Shown here piece by piece: positions 6,754-15,436 of a DNA stretch of 64,000 nucleotides. Source of the stretch: Saccharospirillum sp965652395 (GTDB lineage Bacteria; Pseudomonadota; Gammaproteobacteria; Pseudomonadales; Natronospirillaceae). The translations under genes were made by a program, and so were the position numbers. Location of the stretch: positions 1-64,000 of the forward strand of contig CBFGUW010000021.1 in NCBI GenBank assembly GCA_965652395.1. The letters are read 5' to 3'. Position 1 is the first letter of the stretch. Each line of letters begins with the position of its first letter. Under the pieces are notes generated by a model. It searched no databases. It had not been told where the DNA came from and saw only the letters and a list, made by a program, of their open reading frames with translations.

Positions 6754-8013
6754 TTGAGCCCGGCCATTCCCAACCCGGTTCCTGTGTTCGATAACCTCAC
6801 GCATTTTGAGAACCCGTTTCGTCACGCGGCCAAGCCCACCGAGTCGATCGCTTCAGCGGCAAAAGTCGACAGGGGCGTGCTTCAGGCAGACCTGCAATTG
6901 TGCAGTGAGTTTCTGTACAGCTATCGGGGCAGCCCGGACACGTTCGGTTCCTACCGCCGTGAAATCGAACGGTTTGCTCAGTGGTGTTGGTTTATTCAAG
7001 GGTTGGGGCTGGCCGATATCCGGCGGCAACACATCGAGAGTTTTGTCGAATTCTGCCAGTCGCCGCCCAAGCACTGGATCGGCGGGAAGAGCGTTGCCCG
7101 CTTTCTGGATTCAGGTGGCGAGCGGGTCGCCAACAAGGAATGGCGGCCTTTCGTCGCCAAGGTCTCCAAGCGGGACCATAAATTGGGGCAGACCGCGAAC
7201 ACTGGCCAATATTCGCTGAGCCAGAGCGCGCTTCAGGCCATTTTTTCCGTTCTCAGTACGTTTTTTAACTATCTGATCCAGGAAGAGCATGTAGAGCTCA
7301 ACCCGGTGGCGCAGATTCGGCAGAAAGGCAAATTCCTGCGCAAGCGTCAGGGCGCGCAAAGCATCCGCAGGCTGTCGGAAGCCCAGTGGCACGAGGTGTT
7401 GAATGCCATTGAGCAGGCGGTACCGGTCGATCCAGAGCGTTATGAGCGCGCCCTGTTCATAGTCAGTTGCCTGTTCGGTATGTATCTACGGATCTCCGAA
7501 TTGGCGGAAAGCGACCGCTGGCAACCCAGTATGGGCGATTTCAGGCAGGACACCCATGGCAATTGGTGGTTCACCACTGTGGGGAAAGGCAACAAGGAAC
7601 GGGATATCTCCGTATCGGACGAGATGTTGGTGGCGCTCCGCCGTTTCCGACAGTTTCTCGGTATGACCCCCCTCCCCTTGCCGGGAGATTCCGCCCCGCT
7701 CATTCCCAAGGTGCGCGGTAAGGGCGGCATCACCAGTACCCGGCAGATCCGCTTTATCGTACAGGAATGTTTCGATATGGCCGTTGAACGACTCAAAGCC
7801 CAAGGCGAGCCCGAAGAGGCCGATGCGCTGCAGGTCGCCACCGTCCACTGGCTGCGCCACACCGGCATTTCCGAAGATGTGAAGTTCAGACCTCGGGAAC
7901 ACGTGCGGGACGATGCCGGCCATGGTTCCAGCGCCATAACCGACCGCTATATCGACGTGGAGCGCCAGGCGCGCCACGCCTCGGCGCGAAAGAAGAAGAT
8001 CAGCCCCGCTTAA
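6754..8013 (+). CDS. solitary tyrosine recombinase (phage integrase family)
   Basis: A 419-residue protein. An N-terminal SAM-like core-binding domain spans about residues 40-190, with an unusually long insertion relative to XerC/D. The catalytic domain follows, with Arg in YLRISELAES, Lys in VGKGNKERDI, HxxR in HWLRHTG, the second His in GHGSS and the Tyr nucleophile in TDRYIDVE. All catalytic residues are present, so it is probably active. The start is TTG at 6754, with AGGAG at 6742-6746. No phage genes, att repeats or element borders are visible around it. Its TAA stop shares the palindrome TTAA (8010-8013) with the stop of the convergent gorA. Confidence 0.88.
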   Translation: MSPAIPNPVPVFDNLTHFENPFRHAAKPTESIASAAKVDRGVLQADLQLCSEFLYSYRGSPDTFGSYRREIERFAQWCWFIQGLGLADIRRQHIESFVEFCQSPPKHWIGGKSVARFLDSGGERVANKEWRPFVAKVSKRDHKLGQTANTGQYSLSQSALQAIFSVLSTFFNYLIQEEHVELNPVAQIRQKGKFLRKRQGAQSIRRLSEAQWHEVLNAIEQAVPVDPERYERALFIVSCLFGMYLRISELAESDRWQPSMGDFRQDTHGNWWFTTVGKGNKERDISVSDEMLVALRRFRQFLGMTPLPLPGDSAPLIPKVRGKGGITSTRQIRFIVQECFDMAVERLKAQGEPEEADALQVATVHWLRHTGISEDVKFRPREHVRDDAGHGSSAITDRYIDVERQARHASARKKKISPA

Positions 8014-9398
8014 GCGTCGGCTTTCAATCCCACCACGCGGGACGGTGACCGCATGGTCACAAACTCTTCGGCCGCTGTTGGGTGAATGCCGATGGTTCGG
8101 TCAAAGTCGTCTTTCGTCGCACCGGCGACCATGGCGACAGCCAGACCTTGAATGATCTCACCGGCATCATCCCCCGCCATGTGAATACCCAAGACTTCCC
8201 GGGTTTCCGCATTGACCAGCAGCTTCATCAAGGTTCGTTCCGGATTGCCGGACAGGGTGTTGCGCATGGCCTTGAAGTTGGCGGTGTAGACCTCGACGCG
8301 GTCGTATTTTTCAGCCGCTTCCTCTTCGGTAAGCCCAACGGTGCCGATATTGGGCTGGCAAAAGACGGCGGTGGGGATTTTTGTGTAATCAACGGCTTGA
8401 GGGTCTTTGTCGCCGAACAGGAAGTTGGAAACGTACATGCCTTCGGCCAGTGCGACTGGGGTCAGCTGCATTCGGCCGATAACATCTCCCAGGGCATAAA
8501 TGTGCGCTTTATTGGTCTGATAATGTTCATTGACCGGGATGTGCCCTTCCGGCGCAACCTGCACCCCGGCATTATCGAGCGCAAGCCCTTCCACGAGAGG
8601 GCTGCGGCCGGTCGCACAGACGATCAAGTCGGTTTCCTTTACCTTGCCATTGGCCAAGGTAGCCGCCAAACGACCGTTTTCGAGCTTCTCTACCGAGTCG
8701 ATGGTGGTGTTGTACATCATTTGCACACCGGATTCGGCGATTTGCTCAGACACGAACTGACGAACTTCGCTATCAAACCCACGCAAGACAGGCTCACCCC
8801 GATACACCAAATGGGTTTTGGCGCCCAACCCGTTGAAAATACCGGCGAACTCCACGGCGATATATCCACCGCCCACCACCATGACGTCTTTGGGGAAGGT
8901 ATCGAGGTAAAAGACTTCGTTCGAGGTAATCAAATGCTCGGAACCGGGAATGTTGGGCACGTTCGGCCAGCTTCCGGTAGCGATCAGTATGTTGGCGGCG
9001 GTGTAATGCCGGTCGTCCACGGCCACGGTGTGATCATCCACAAAACGACCGTGCCCGTTTAGAATCTCAACCCCCGCGCGTGTAAGCAACCCATCATAAA
9101 CACCGTTTAAGCGCTTGATTTCAGAGGTTTTATTGTCGCGCAGCGTTGGCCAGTTGAAACTGGGTTTTTTGTCTACCGTGTAGCCATAACCTACCGAATC
9201 CTTGAAGGTTTGAGCGTATTCCGAGGCGTATACAAAAAGTTTCTTGGGGACACAGCCCACATTCACACAGGTTCCACCCAAATAACGGGATTCGATGACC
9301 GCCACCCGGGCGCCCTGAGTAGCCGCCATACGGGCCGCGCGCACACCGCCGGAACCGGCCCCGATAACCAAAAGATCATAATCGTATTGTTGGGTCAT
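8010..9398 (-). CDS. gorA: glutathione-disulfide reductase
   Basis: A 462-residue flavoprotein of the class I pyridine nucleotide-disulfide oxidoreductases. It has the FAD-binding IGAGSGGVRAAR motif at the N-terminus, the redox-active pair in GGTCVNVGCVPKK, an NADPH-binding Rossmann unit (VVGGGYIAVEFAG), the second FAD motif YALGDV and the C-terminal HPTAAEEFVT with the His-Glu catalytic pair. The CVNVGC spacing and the C-terminus match glutathione reductase rather than lipoamide or mercury reductases. It reduces GSSG with NADPH in the cytoplasm. It converges on the recombinase gene with overlapping stops. Confidence 0.95.
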   Translation of the reverse strand: MTQQYDYDLLVIGAGSGGVRAARMAATQGARVAVIESRYLGGTCVNVGCVPKKLFVYASEYAQTFKDSVGYGYTVDKKPSFNWPTLRDNKTSEIKRLNGVYDGLLTRAGVEILNGHGRFVDDHTVAVDDRHYTAANILIATGSWPNVPNIPGSEHLITSNEVFYLDTFPKDVMVVGGGYIAVEFAGIFNGLGAKTHLVYRGEPVLRGFDSEVRQFVSEQIAESGVQMMYNTTIDSVEKLENGRLAATLANGKVKETDLIVCATGRSPLVEGLALDNAGVQVAPEGHIPVNEHYQTNKAHIYALGDVIGRMQLTPVALAEGMYVSNFLFGDKDPQAVDYTKIPTAVFCQPNIGTVGLTEEEAAEKYDRVEVYTANFKAMRNTLSGNPERTLMKLLVNAETREVLGIHMAGDDAGEIIQGLAVAMVAGATKDDFDRTIGIHPTAAEEFVTMRSPSRVVGLKADA

Positions 9399-9545
9399 AA
9401 ATCCTTATCCGTTTGTCAGTCGTCCCGGTTTCGACCACCAGGCTGAACGAGAGTTTCCCTAATAATGCGGCATTCAGCTCAAGAATAAACCCTATTAAGA
9501 CTAATAGAGCGATAGACAGGAGTTATGAGGATTGAATGGAATACC

Positions 9546-9587
9546 GGCTGAAAAAGGCAGCCATAAAGGCAGAGCGCTTTTTCAGCC
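9546..9587 (-). terminator. hairpin downstream of the GNAT gene
   Basis: A perfect 11-bp inverted repeat GGCTGAAAAAG (9546-9556) / CTTTTTCAGCC (9577-9587) with a 20-base loop lies just past the acetyltransferase stop. T-runs are inside the stem rather than after it, so termination efficiency is uncertain. It also sits between the convergent-facing promoter region of gorA and the GNAT gene. Confidence 0.4.
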
Positions 9588-9598
9588 TTCTCAGAAAA

Positions 9599-10255
9599 TC
9601 AGGCGGCTTTTTCTTCCACGTAGCGGGGGTTGGGCCGGAACAGGACGTACTCCTTCAAATCTCCCACCGGAATTTCAGTAAACCGTTGATAATCAAGGGA
9701 TTTGTAGAAATCGAGATAGCGGTTGTTGCCGGTGTCCAAAAACATCCCTATCGACTGGGTGTCGCTGTCGGTGATGGTATGCACCGCCTCCATCAGTTTG
9801 CGCCCCAGCCCCTGCTTTTGGAACTCGGGGTGAATGCCGATCAGGCTGACAATGCGATGATTCTTGTTAGGCAGGCTGTTCTGAACATCGTTGTAATACT
9901 GAATGAACCGGCGAGTGCCTTCGAAACCGGCGGTCAGCGTCATTTTCAGCCGCCACCGGAACTGGCGTGAAATATCCATTTTAAGCCCGACATCGCTGAC
10001 GAAGGCGACACCCAGAACGCGCTGGTCTTTACGGTTTACAACCCCCAGAACGGTTTCCCCGCGTTCGAAGTGAAGGCGAATCAATTCTCGAATGGTTGCG
10101 CGTATACGTTGCTTATAGCCCGGACGATGGGCATCGAGCAGGTACTGGAAGGTGGGCTCGTGACGGTAGGAATGGTATAGCAGTGAACGGGCTTGACGAT
10201 AGCAACGCTCATCCAGGCGAACGACATCGACATCGTTTAAGTCTATTTTGGCCAT
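9599..10255 (-). CDS. GNAT-family N-acetyltransferase
   Basis: A 218-residue protein. The acetyl-CoA-binding motif A is visible as LIGIHPEFQKQGLGRKLMEAV (Q-x-x-G-x-G), after beta strands around RVLGVAFVS, and is followed by a motif-B-like region GMFLDTGNNRYLDFYKSLDY. The acceptor is not deducible. The gene stands alone on the minus strand between the type II secretion operon and gorA, and is followed by a hairpin. Confidence 0.8.
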   Translation of the reverse strand: MAKIDLNDVDVVRLDERCYRQARSLLYHSYRHEPTFQYLLDAHRPGYKQRIRATIRELIRLHFERGETVLGVVNRKDQRVLGVAFVSDVGLKMDISRQFRWRLKMTLTAGFEGTRRFIQYYNDVQNSLPNKNHRIVSLIGIHPEFQKQGLGRKLMEAVHTITDSDTQSIGMFLDTGNNRYLDFYKSLDYQRFTEIPVGDLKEYVLFRPNPRYVEEKAA

Positions 10256-10379
10256 GCGGGCTCCATCTTATCGTTATTGTCACCTCGCCCTACCCCGTAT
10301 TAACGGTCGCTTTGCATCTGCATAAAGAGGTAGTGGCAGCTCATTGGCCTATGCTGCCACTATTCCACATGGATTGGAA

Positions 10380-10871
10380 TCAGCGTCGGAAGCTTGCTCG
10401 AACAGAAATCAGTCCTGGCTTGCTTCGCGCTTCCAATGTGAGTTGATCCGTCACCACACCGGCGCTTTCCATCGCGGCCAGCCAACGCACCACCGGGCCA
10501 TAACGGGCTTCGTCTATGCGCACTCTGAGCAAATCACCATCGGGTTCAAAGCTCTGAATGGACAGACCAAAGCGGTTGGCCTGACGACGCAGCTCCGTAT
10601 TCAACGAAGCGGTGCTGTTGACTGTATTGCCGGATGATCCTGCCGCCATGGCCTGCGGGGCCTGGCTAACCAGGGATTGAAAGGTGTCCCGGGCGGACTC
10701 AAGCTCGTTTTCCGACTCGGCCTGCCAGTTGTACAGGGGTTGAAGTAGGCCAAACCACAGAAGCAGTAAAGCTACACTGATGATCAGGGCGGCCAATGCG
10801 CGACGGTCTCGCTGCGGCATTGCAGACCACCGATCGATCAGTGGCTGAAATTGGCTGGATAAATCAGGCAT
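10380..10871 (-). CDS. gspM: type II secretion inner-membrane protein GspM
   Basis: A 163-residue bitopic protein with one transmembrane helix near residues 22-42 (ALAALIISVALLLLWFGL), a following helical segment and a small periplasmic ferredoxin-like domain. Pattern and position as the last gene of the operon fit GspM, which pairs with GspL in the inner-membrane platform. Its ATG shares one base with the gspL stop. The next gene downstream, a GNAT acetyltransferase, is 124 bases away, so no gspN or gspC follows. Confidence 0.85.
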   Translation of the reverse strand: MPDLSSQFQPLIDRWSAMPQRDRRALAALIISVALLLLWFGLLQPLYNWQAESENELESARDTFQSLVSQAPQAMAAGSSGNTVNSTASLNTELRRQANRFGLSIQSFEPDGDLLRVRIDEARYGPVVRWLAAMESAGVVTDQLTLEARSKPGLISVRASFRR

Positions 10872-12130
10872 CAGGAAGCTCCTTCCAAAACGGCGCGGTA
10901 GCGACCCCGAACGGCATCGCGGTCCTGGCTGGCGGAATATTCAACGCTGTAACCCTGGGATTGCAGGTTCGACTTCACTTGCTCGAAACGGGCAAAGGCA
11001 TCCCCTTCGGTCTCGGTAGGCTGCTTCAATGTAAACAACATCTCGCCTCTGGCCTGCTGGAACCGGAAATCCTCCAGCAACAATGCCTTGTCGATGTCAC
11101 TAAGAGCCTCCAGAGAGTTCAGTACGGAGGCCCCCTGATTGTCGTCTCCGGAGTTCATGGACAGAATGCGGTTCTCCAGCTCCCGCACCATCAATGGGCG
11201 CTGAATGCGCTTGTCAGCCCCGAACACCTGACGAAAGACGTTTTCACTCGCCGCCCAGGTTGCATCCGCCAGTTGCTGTTGGCGCATGGCTTCGGTAATA
11301 GTCACGCCACTCCAAACCACCAGGGCGAAACTGGCCGCCAGCGCGGCTGGCAACCAAAGCGCCTTGTTGTTGCTTGATTTGCGACGGGTGAAGGGCCCTG
11401 TCATCAGATTGCCCGCTGCCCGGTCTTCGCGGCATTGCTCGTCCCAATCGCTAAGCCCAGGTGCTGGGGTCACCACCCAATCCAACTCGTCGCCGCCGGC
11501 TTCCAGTTCGGTCCGCAACTGACGGGCCTGATCGGTGGAATCCCGGCTGGTCATACGAATGGACACCGGCGCCTCGCTCAGCCCGGCCGTGTTTTTCCAG
11601 AGCTCAAACCATTGGCTGAAGCCATTGGGGTGAACTTGATGAAGCACCCAGCCCGCACGAACCAGGATACGCTCGGCATCGACATCAAGGTTCACATCGG
11701 TCGTGACCGGCTTCTCGATCTGGAACCAACCGGCGTCGAAGGCCTGCTCCATCTGCATTCCGGCCTCATTCAGTGTGCTGGAGACCTGGGAAAGCCGCTC
11801 ACGTTCGATCACCAGCACAGGCAACTCGCCTTTCTCAGGCTTCGCCAGCGGCACGATGTGCAAGGTATCGATATCCTGCGCCAATTGTTCCTCGGCCGCG
11901 AACCGCAACACCTGCTCCGGCACGCGCCGGGCACCGCCAGGGACTTTTACGGTAAGGGAGGTGAACCAGTCGTGCGGCAGATAAACGCGCACTGCCACCT
12001 GTTCCAGGTTTTTAGCCTGTTTCTGGTCGACCAGTTCATCCCAGCGGCCGTCGTATTGCTGGTCGTCACCCTGCCATAGCCAGCTGACCTGCTCCGGTCC
12101 CTGCCAGTAAATGGATAGTTGAGGGGTCAT
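10871..12130 (-). CDS. gspL: type II secretion assembly-platform protein GspL
   Basis: A 419-residue protein. The N-terminal cytoplasmic part (to about residue 250) has the actin-like fold pattern of GspL, which binds the GspE ATPase; a single transmembrane helix follows near 255-275 (LWLPAALAASFALVVWSG), and the C-terminal periplasmic part (RFEQVKSNLQSQGYSVEY) is the ferredoxin-like GspL domain. It links GspE to the pseudopilus-assembly platform. It lies 12 bases after gspK and is coupled to gspM. Confidence 0.9.
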   Translation of the reverse strand: MTPQLSIYWQGPEQVSWLWQGDDQQYDGRWDELVDQKQAKNLEQVAVRVYLPHDWFTSLTVKVPGGARRVPEQVLRFAAEEQLAQDIDTLHIVPLAKPEKGELPVLVIERERLSQVSSTLNEAGMQMEQAFDAGWFQIEKPVTTDVNLDVDAERILVRAGWVLHQVHPNGFSQWFELWKNTAGLSEAPVSIRMTSRDSTDQARQLRTELEAGGDELDWVVTPAPGLSDWDEQCREDRAAGNLMTGPFTRRKSSNNKALWLPAALAASFALVVWSGVTITEAMRQQQLADATWAASENVFRQVFGADKRIQRPLMVRELENRILSMNSGDDNQGASVLNSLEALSDIDKALLLEDFRFQQARGEMLFTLKQPTETEGDAFARFEQVKSNLQSQGYSVEYSASQDRDAVRGRYRAVLEGAS

Positions 12131-12142
12131 AGTATCTCCATG

Positions 12143-13195
12143 TTATTCCAGTTTGCCCCCGGTTGAGCCGGATGTGTTGCCACTACCTTGAGATGAACCG
12201 CTTCCACCTTGATTTGCCTGACTTCCACTACCCTGACCGGGTTGAGATATAGAAGGAGTGGCTGGGCTCGGATCATCCGGTGCTGAGTTAGGGCCGGTAA
12301 TTGCTCTGTTTCGACGGGTAACCAAGACGGTATCCGTTGTTCGGTGAATTGTGCTGCTTTGCACAGTCGTCCGATCATTTACAGTGACTTCAATATAAAG
12401 ATCAAACCAATCAGATTCGACTGTCAGCTGGTTAATCAACATTTGGCCGTTGTTCTGTTGGAAGACATGGGTATTCGTCACTTCGCTTGTAGCCTCATAA
12501 CCGTTGCTTGGGCGGTTGCTGACGAACCCTTGGGCATCCTGCTCGCTGATATAACTGGCAAGCGACATAAAAACAGCTTCAGAGGCCGTATTGATATTGA
12601 GTGCCGAGTCTGGTGGTAATGCCGATATATATGGCCTCAGTATCTCGTAGTCTTCTTTGTTGAGCGATTCCAACAAGCGCATCTCGGTGACATCGGCCAT
12701 GGGTTCGAACGAGGGACGGTAGCTGGGTACCTGGCCTCCATAGTTGAATAATGCATTGCCGTTACTGTCGAACCACTCTTTGAGCTCATCGGCAATGGCG
12801 GGATCAAGGTTCAAATGAATCAGCATGCGTTTGAATCCCAGAGTGGCATTGTCCGCATTTGGTGCCGAAGGATGAAGCCAATTAACGTTGAAACGACCCT
12901 GTAGATCATTTGCCTTCATTAAAATGGGCGCCCCTTTGAATTCTATTGGGAACGGCCTATTCCATAACTCGTCAAAGTGATCGTTTTGTTTTGGCGATTT
13001 CTCTTGCTCTACTTTAAGAGCTACTCGGGCAAAATCTTCGGCGCTGTTTAGATATACCTGTGTCTGACTGAGCGTCAGCGATTGATAGGCCCTCTCAACC
13101 TGAATGCGTTGCTCATACTGCAGTTTGGTCACGACGACGGCCAGCATGGCAAAAACAAGCAACACCTGGATGAGTGCAAACCCACGCTCAGTCAC
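12143..13195 (-). CDS. gspK: type II secretion minor pseudopilin GspK
   Basis: A 350-residue protein starting at GTG 13195, which has GGAGG at 13208-13204 and overlaps the gspJ stop by 8 bases; a longer ATG frame at 13249 lies deep inside gspJ and is less likely. The N-terminus ERGFALIQVLLVFAMLAVVV is a prepilin signal cut between Gly and Phe; GspK normally lacks the Glu5 found in other pseudopilins, as here. Repeated helix-hairpin features appear around LRPYISALP and NINTASEAVFMSL. The last 50 residues are Gly/Ser/Gln-rich and unusual for the family. GspK caps the pseudopilus tip with GspI and GspJ. Confidence 0.88.
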   Translation of the reverse strand: MTERGFALIQVLLVFAMLAVVVTKLQYEQRIQVERAYQSLTLSQTQVYLNSAEDFARVALKVEQEKSPKQNDHFDELWNRPFPIEFKGAPILMKANDLQGRFNVNWLHPSAPNADNATLGFKRMLIHLNLDPAIADELKEWFDSNGNALFNYGGQVPSYRPSFEPMADVTEMRLLESLNKEDYEILRPYISALPPDSALNINTASEAVFMSLASYISEQDAQGFVSNRPSNGYEATSEVTNTHVFQQNNGQMLINQLTVESDWFDLYIEVTVNDRTTVQSSTIHRTTDTVLVTRRNRAITGPNSAPDDPSPATPSISQPGQGSGSQANQGGSGSSQGSGNTSGSTGGKLE

Positions 13196-14018
13196 CAAAA
13201 CCACCTCCGGTACTAGACGGTTGATTGGTGTTTGTGCCGGGGTTTGCACCAGAGTTTGTTCCGGTATTGGTACCTTGGTTCGAACCTGAACCTGAACCTG
13301 AACCTGAACCTGCGCCTGTACCAGTGGTATTTTGATTCGGCTTTGGTTTACGGGGAACGGCCATCAGTCGCGTGATGGTGTCGTCTTCGCCTGTGTTGAT
13401 GGTAAATTCCACGGCAAACAGATCGGGTTCATCGGCTTGACCAAAAGGAATATCCGGAGGCCATTTATCGTAAGACTGGGTCTCACCGTTATAACGGGCC
13501 ATGAATGTGAACTCGATGGATTTAACAGGGCGGAGCAGGTTTTGATGGCGCCATTCTAAACTTCCGTCGTCATCAAGATGAACAGTGTGACTGCGTATCA
13601 GACAGCCTCCCAAATCATTCATTTCCTCTTTTTCAAGCCATTCGCACAGATCACTACCTGGTTCGGCCAAACGATAGCCAACTCTTTGTAATGAGGACCG
13701 TTCAAAGTCCACGAACTGACTAAGCCGCCACCCATTCCTAGTCAAAAACAGCCCTTCCAACTCATCCAGTTTCATGGCGGCTTGGTCAGTACCGAAGGCG
13801 TCTTTGACAGGGCGATCTGGTGCCCACTGAGAGAAATCAGACTCCATTGTGCGCACTACCCGTGTCAGTTGGGATTGGTATTCATTGCTAACCGTTAGTG
13901 TTTCGTAAGTATGTCGTGATACTTGAACCAGATAAAAGGTACCCACGGCGAGCACAGCCGATATGGCCATGGCAATCAACAGTTCAATTAGAGTAAAACC
14001 CTGCTGGTCCTGCCTCAT
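13188..14018 (-). CDS. gspJ: type II secretion minor pseudopilin GspJ
   Basis: A 276-residue protein with the prepilin signal QQGFTLIELLIAMAIS (cleavage after Gly, Glu5 present). The folded part extends to about residue 225 and is normal GspJ in pattern. Beyond it comes a tail of about 45 residues made of Gly, Ser, Thr, Asn and Pro (for example GSGSGSGSG and TGTNSGANPG), encoded in part by five perfect hexanucleotide repeats. It overlaps gspI by 4 bases (ATGA) and gspK by 8 bases. It builds the tip complex with GspK and GspI. Confidence 0.88.
   Translation of the reverse strand: MRQDQQGFTLIELLIAMAISAVLAVGTFYLVQVSRHTYETLTVSNEYQSQLTRVVRTMESDFSQWAPDRPVKDAFGTDQAAMKLDELEGLFLTRNGWRLSQFVDFERSSLQRVGYRLAEPGSDLCEWLEKEEMNDLGGCLIRSHTVHLDDDGSLEWRHQNLLRPVKSIEFTFMARYNGETQSYDKWPPDIPFGQADEPDLFAVEFTINTGEDDTITRLMAVPRKPKPNQNTTGTGAGSGSGSGSGSNQGTNTGTNSGANPGTNTNQPSSTGGGFGD
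13283..13312 (-). repeat. hexanucleotide tandem repeat inside gspJ
   Basis: Five perfect copies of AACCTG on the plus strand (13283-13312), coding for alternating Gly-Ser in the GspJ tail on the minus strand. A sixth, diverged copy follows. Changes by whole units keep the frame, so the tail length could vary between strains without loss of GspJ. Confidence 0.9.
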
Positions 14019-14452
14019 GGATCACCCAAAACGGCATACAGGATGTCGGCGGGAACATCGCTATTTGGAGGAAACGCTTGTAATTTCACGCTACGCGTAT
14101 GGGCAGCGAAGAGTTGCGCCACTTGAGCTAATTGACCGGTTTGAGCCATACCTTGCGCTGCCGGTCCCATATCGGCCATGAAATTATACTCGGTCACCTC
14201 CACTTCGACCTTCCACTCCCGCCCATTAAATTCGACTGACTCATTCTTGGTTCCCAAATCAGGAGCTGCGGATAACCGCATTCTTGTCAGGACATTCTCG
14301 TTGACCCAACGCCCTTCTGTTTGCTCTTCGATTTGATAAGCAGCGGCGAGATTCTGGGAATTAGCCAAGGTGATGGCGCCCGCCATAACGGCAAAAATCG
14401 CCAATGCCACCATTACTTCTATTAATGTGAAACCAAATTCAGTTTTCAACAC
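14015..14452 (-). CDS. gspI: type II secretion minor pseudopilin GspI
   Basis: A 145-residue protein. GTG at 14452 is chosen as start because GGAGG lies at 14463-14459, six bases upstream, and it gives the short prepilin leader typical of the family; an ATG at 14482 would overlap gspH further. The signal FGFTLIEVMVALAIFAVMAG has Gly before Phe and Glu5. GspI is the central subunit of the tip complex with GspJ and GspK. The gene overlaps gspH by 14 bases and gspJ by 4. Confidence 0.88.
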   Translation of the reverse strand: MLKTEFGFTLIEVMVALAIFAVMAGAITLANSQNLAAAYQIEEQTEGRWVNENVLTRMRLSAAPDLGTKNESVEFNGREWKVEVEVTEYNFMADMGPAAQGMAQTGQLAQVAQLFAAHTRSVKLQAFPPNSDVPADILYAVLGDP

Positions 14453-15011
14453 GCTCAACCTCCAATCGGTTGAAACCGTCACCGGTTACCTGAATTTTGG
14501 CGTCGAAGAAGTCTTCATGTTCCATTACCAATTGAAAGGCAGGGGAATAATCTTCTGATGGCATCAATATGACATGCGGTTCAAGCATCAATGGGTCATC
14601 GGGTAACTCATCAGGAAGTTCCACCCAATAACCATCGACTTGTAACGATAGCCTGGCCTCCTCATCTGCCTGCCACTCGACTGGCTCGGCTTCACTCTCA
14701 TACCAGACGATATCAGGTTCCCCTTGCATAGGATCACCCTCACGCCATTGGAGAAATTTAACACCCGCAGACATAAAAATAATGCCCCGTTCCGTGTTGC
14801 TGAGCAGCACACGGTCCTGAGCCTGACCGACTTGATAGGCCAGTTGCTCGGCTGACTGTCGGATATCCGCCAGCGGAGCCTCCTTAGTCACTGCCATCCG
14901 CACGGAACCGGCGGCAATACCGACGATGAGAAGGACAACCAGCAGTTCTATCAGGGAGAACCCCCGCTCTTGTTTGAGCGGGTAGTTAACGGAACACACA
15001 AAATGGCTCAT
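14439..15011 (-). CDS. gspH: type II secretion minor pseudopilin GspH
   Basis: A 190-residue pseudopilin with the signal ERGFSLIELLVVLLIVGIAA (Gly/Phe cleavage, Glu5). The C-terminal beta-rich part has the GspH/FimT pattern, and length fits the family. It joins the GspIJK tip to the GspG shaft. It overlaps gspG by 4 bases (ATGA) upstream and gspI downstream. Confidence 0.87.
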   Translation of the reverse strand: MSHFVCSVNYPLKQERGFSLIELLVVLLIVGIAAGSVRMAVTKEAPLADIRQSAEQLAYQVGQAQDRVLLSNTERGIIFMSAGVKFLQWREGDPMQGEPDIVWYESEAEPVEWQADEEARLSLQVDGYWVELPDELPDDPLMLEPHVILMPSEDYSPAFQLVMEHEDFFDAKIQVTGDGFNRLEVERVEN

Positions 15012-15427
15012 TCTGTGTCGCTGGAAGAAATATCCTCGTTGATATCACTGCCTCCGGCCTGGCCATCGGCGCCATACGAAATGATTTCGTAGGAAGAGCC
15101 TTCCTGGATATAGCCGTAGTTGTTACCCCAGGGGTCTTTGGGGGACTGTTTGAGGTAAGGGCCTCTCCAATTCTTGGGCTCCGGGCTACCTGAAGGTTTG
15201 GTCACCAATGCTTCAAGCCCTTGGTCTGTGGATGGGTATTGCGAATTGTGCAGCCGATAGGTATCGAGCGCGTTTTCGATGGTGCGAATGTCGGTCTTCG
15301 CGGCCTGTACCCTCGCCTCGTCGCCCCGCCCGATAACGTTTGGTGCGACCAGACCAAACAATACGCCCAGGATGACCAGGACCACCATCAATTCAATCAG
15401 AGTAAAACCGCGTTGCTTTTGTGTCAT
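15008..15427 (-). CDS. gspG: type II secretion major pseudopilin GspG
   Basis: A 139-residue protein with the prepilin signal QRGFTLIELMVVLVILGVL and the highly conserved continuation LVAPNVIGRGDEARVQAAKTD, followed by NALDTYRLHNSQYPSTDQGL and YLKQSPKDPWGNNY. These are signature stretches of GspG, including the calcium-site loop near the C-terminus. It is the main shaft subunit of the pseudopilus. It is the strongest family assignment of the operon. Confidence 0.96.
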   Translation of the reverse strand: MTQKQRGFTLIELMVVLVILGVLFGLVAPNVIGRGDEARVQAAKTDIRTIENALDTYRLHNSQYPSTDQGLEALVTKPSGSPEPKNWRGPYLKQSPKDPWGNNYGYIQEGSSYEIISYGADGQAGGSDINEDISSSDTE

Positions 15428-15436
15428 TGTCTTTTC

